A DNA stretch of 64,000 bases, from positions 1 to 64,000 of the forward strand of contig NZ_NWTI01000017.1 in NCBI RefSeq assembly GCF_002531575.1. Reading direction: 5' to 3'. The notes under the pieces were generated by a model. The model made no database searches, was not told the origin of the DNA, and saw only the letters and a program-made list of their open reading frames with translations. The DNA is from Bradyrhizobium sp. Y36. GTDB lineage: Bacteria; Pseudomonadota; Alphaproteobacteria; Rhizobiales; Xanthobacteraceae. The translations under genes were made by a program, and so were the position numbers. Of the stretch, positions 63,141-64,000 are shown piece after piece (the stretch's first letter is position 1; each line of letters begins with the position of its first letter).

Positions 63141-64000
63141 TCAGCGGATCGGCGGCGCGTACTGAAGACCGCCCTTGTTCCAGAGATTGTTGAGCCCACG
63201 ATTGATGGCGAGCGGCGAGCCCGCGCCGACGTTGCGATCGAACACTTCGCCGTAATTGCCGACCGCCTTCACGATCCGCACCACCCAGTCCTTGGTCAGG
63301 CCGAGCTGTTCGCCGAAATTGCCGTCGGTGCCGAGGACGCGCTTCAGCTCGGGATTTTCCAGCTTCGCCTTCTCGTCGACGTTCTTCGAGGTCACGCCGA
63401 GCTCTTCGGCGGTGACCATCGCGAACAGCGTCCATTTCACGATGTCGAACCACTGGTCGTCGCCGTGGCGCACCATCGGGCCGAGCGGCTCCTTCGAAAT
63501 GATCTCGGGCAGCACCATATGGTCGTTGGGATTGGCGAGCTTCAGCCGGTTGGCATAGAGGCCGGACTGGTCGGTGGTGAAGACGTCGCAGCGCCCGGCT
63601 TCATAGGCCTTGACGGTCTCGTCGTTGGTGGCGAACGCGATCACCTCGTACTTCATGTTGTTGGCCTTGAAGTAGTCGGCGAGATTCTGCTCGGTGGTCG
63701 TGCCGGTCTGCACGCAGACCGAGGCGCTGTTGAGCTCGAGCGCCGAATTCACCTTGAGCGACTTCTTCACCATGAAGCCCTGCCCGTCATAATAGGTCAC
63801 GCCGGTGAAGTTGGCACCGAGCGAGGTGTCGCGCGAGATGGTCCAGGTGGTGTTGCGCGAGAGCACGTCGATCTCGCCGGATTGCAGCGCGGTGAAGCGG
63901 TCCTTGGCCGACAGCGGCACATACTTGACCTTGCTCGGATCGTTGAAGATCGCCCCGGCGATGGCGCGGCAGACGTCGACATCGATACCGGTCCAGTTGC
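63141..64000 (-). CDS. aapJ: General L-amino acid-binding protein AapJ (N-terminus outside window)
   Basis: The periplasmic solute-binding protein of the Aap system. The window edge cuts it: 286 C-terminal residues are seen, so the signal peptide and first part lie beyond 64000. Type 3 solute-binding-protein features are visible: FTALQSGEIDVLSRNTTWT, SASVCVQTGTTTEQNLADYF, AGRCDVFTTDQSGLYANRL and HGDDQWFDIVKWTLFAMVTA. It is the first gene of aapJQMP. Confidence 0.95.
   Translation of the reverse strand, partial: NWTGIDVDVCRAIAGAIFNDPSKVKYVPLSAKDRFTALQSGEIDVLSRNTTWTISRDTSLGANFTGVTYYDGQGFMVKKSLKVNSALELNSASVCVQTGTTTEQNLADYFKANNMKYEVIAFATNDETVKAYEAGRCDVFTTDQSGLYANRLKLANPNDHMVLPEIISKEPLGPMVRHGDDQWFDIVKWTLFAMVTAEELGVTSKNVDEKAKLENPELKRVLGTDGNFGEQLGLTKDWVVRIVKAVGNYGEVFDRNVGAGSPLAINRGLNNLWNKGGLQYAPPIR

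Overview
The window is a GC-rich chromosomal segment from an alphaproteobacterium, most likely Bradyrhizobium or a very close relative. The evidence is the dusB(nifR3)-ntrB-ntrC-ntrY-ntrX-hfq-hflX order, the pcm-tolC-popZ-valS block, an AapJQMP amino-acid transporter, and several intergenic palindromes of the kind scattered through Bradyrhizobium genomes. Most of it is core chromosome. There are two tRNA genes (Asn, Cys), no rRNA, no CRISPR array and no complete insertion sequence. Family assignments rest on motifs and recalled homologues, because no database search was possible.

Layout. 1-2186: queC, mazG and a lower-GC orphan gene, with possible IS-end repeats at the extreme left. 2199-12160 (minus): the nitrogen-regulation cluster ending in hfq-hflX, with a good candidate NtrC operator upstream of dusB. 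12366-14162 (plus): ispDF and a CinA/PncC-like gene. 14172-17340 (minus): a methyltransferase and a TonB-dependent receptor. 17341-18580: a long gene-free stretch holding a strong palindrome and a structured repeat. 18581-23725 (plus): a B-family (ba3-like) cytochrome oxidase operon with three multihaem c-type cytochromes. 23878-31634: a START-domain protein, lipA, 3-methyladenine glycosylase, valS, popZ and tolC. 31823-33593: pcm, a small ORF, tRNA-Asn and a secreted protein. 33802-37343 (minus): a membrane-maintenance operon (PspA, YqiJ-like OB-fold protein, flotillin). 37767-39007: small genes and tRNA-Cys. 39105-41523: a polysaccharide-type ABC exporter and a DTW-domain protein. 41561-50738 (minus): an MdtABC-type RND pump with an outer-membrane lipoprotein. 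51475-52509: cysK. 52571-59544 (minus): three tandem TPR/O-GlcNAc-transferase-like (SPINDLY/GT41) paralogues. 59645-64000 (minus): aapP, aapM, aapQ and truncated aapJ.

How the genes work together. NtrB/NtrC and NtrY/NtrX sense nitrogen and redox state, Hfq links them to post-transcriptional control, and the Aap transporter supplies amino-acid nitrogen. The oxidase operon encodes its own electron-donor cytochromes. The PspA-OB-flotillin operon, the RND pump and the Wzm/Wzt pair all act at the envelope.

Most unusual observations: (1) the PspA reading frame is fused in frame to an N-terminal domain that resembles the RuvC-less front half of TnpB, with a very strong internal Shine-Dalgarno and Met that would yield a normal 222-residue PspA, and a perfect 11-3-11 palindrome lies just before the outer start; (2) three OGT-like paralogues share an identical TTG start and leader; (3) a 16-bp long-range stem marks a structured repeat upstream of the oxidase operon; (4) two NtrC-like sites lie in front of dusB-ntrBC.
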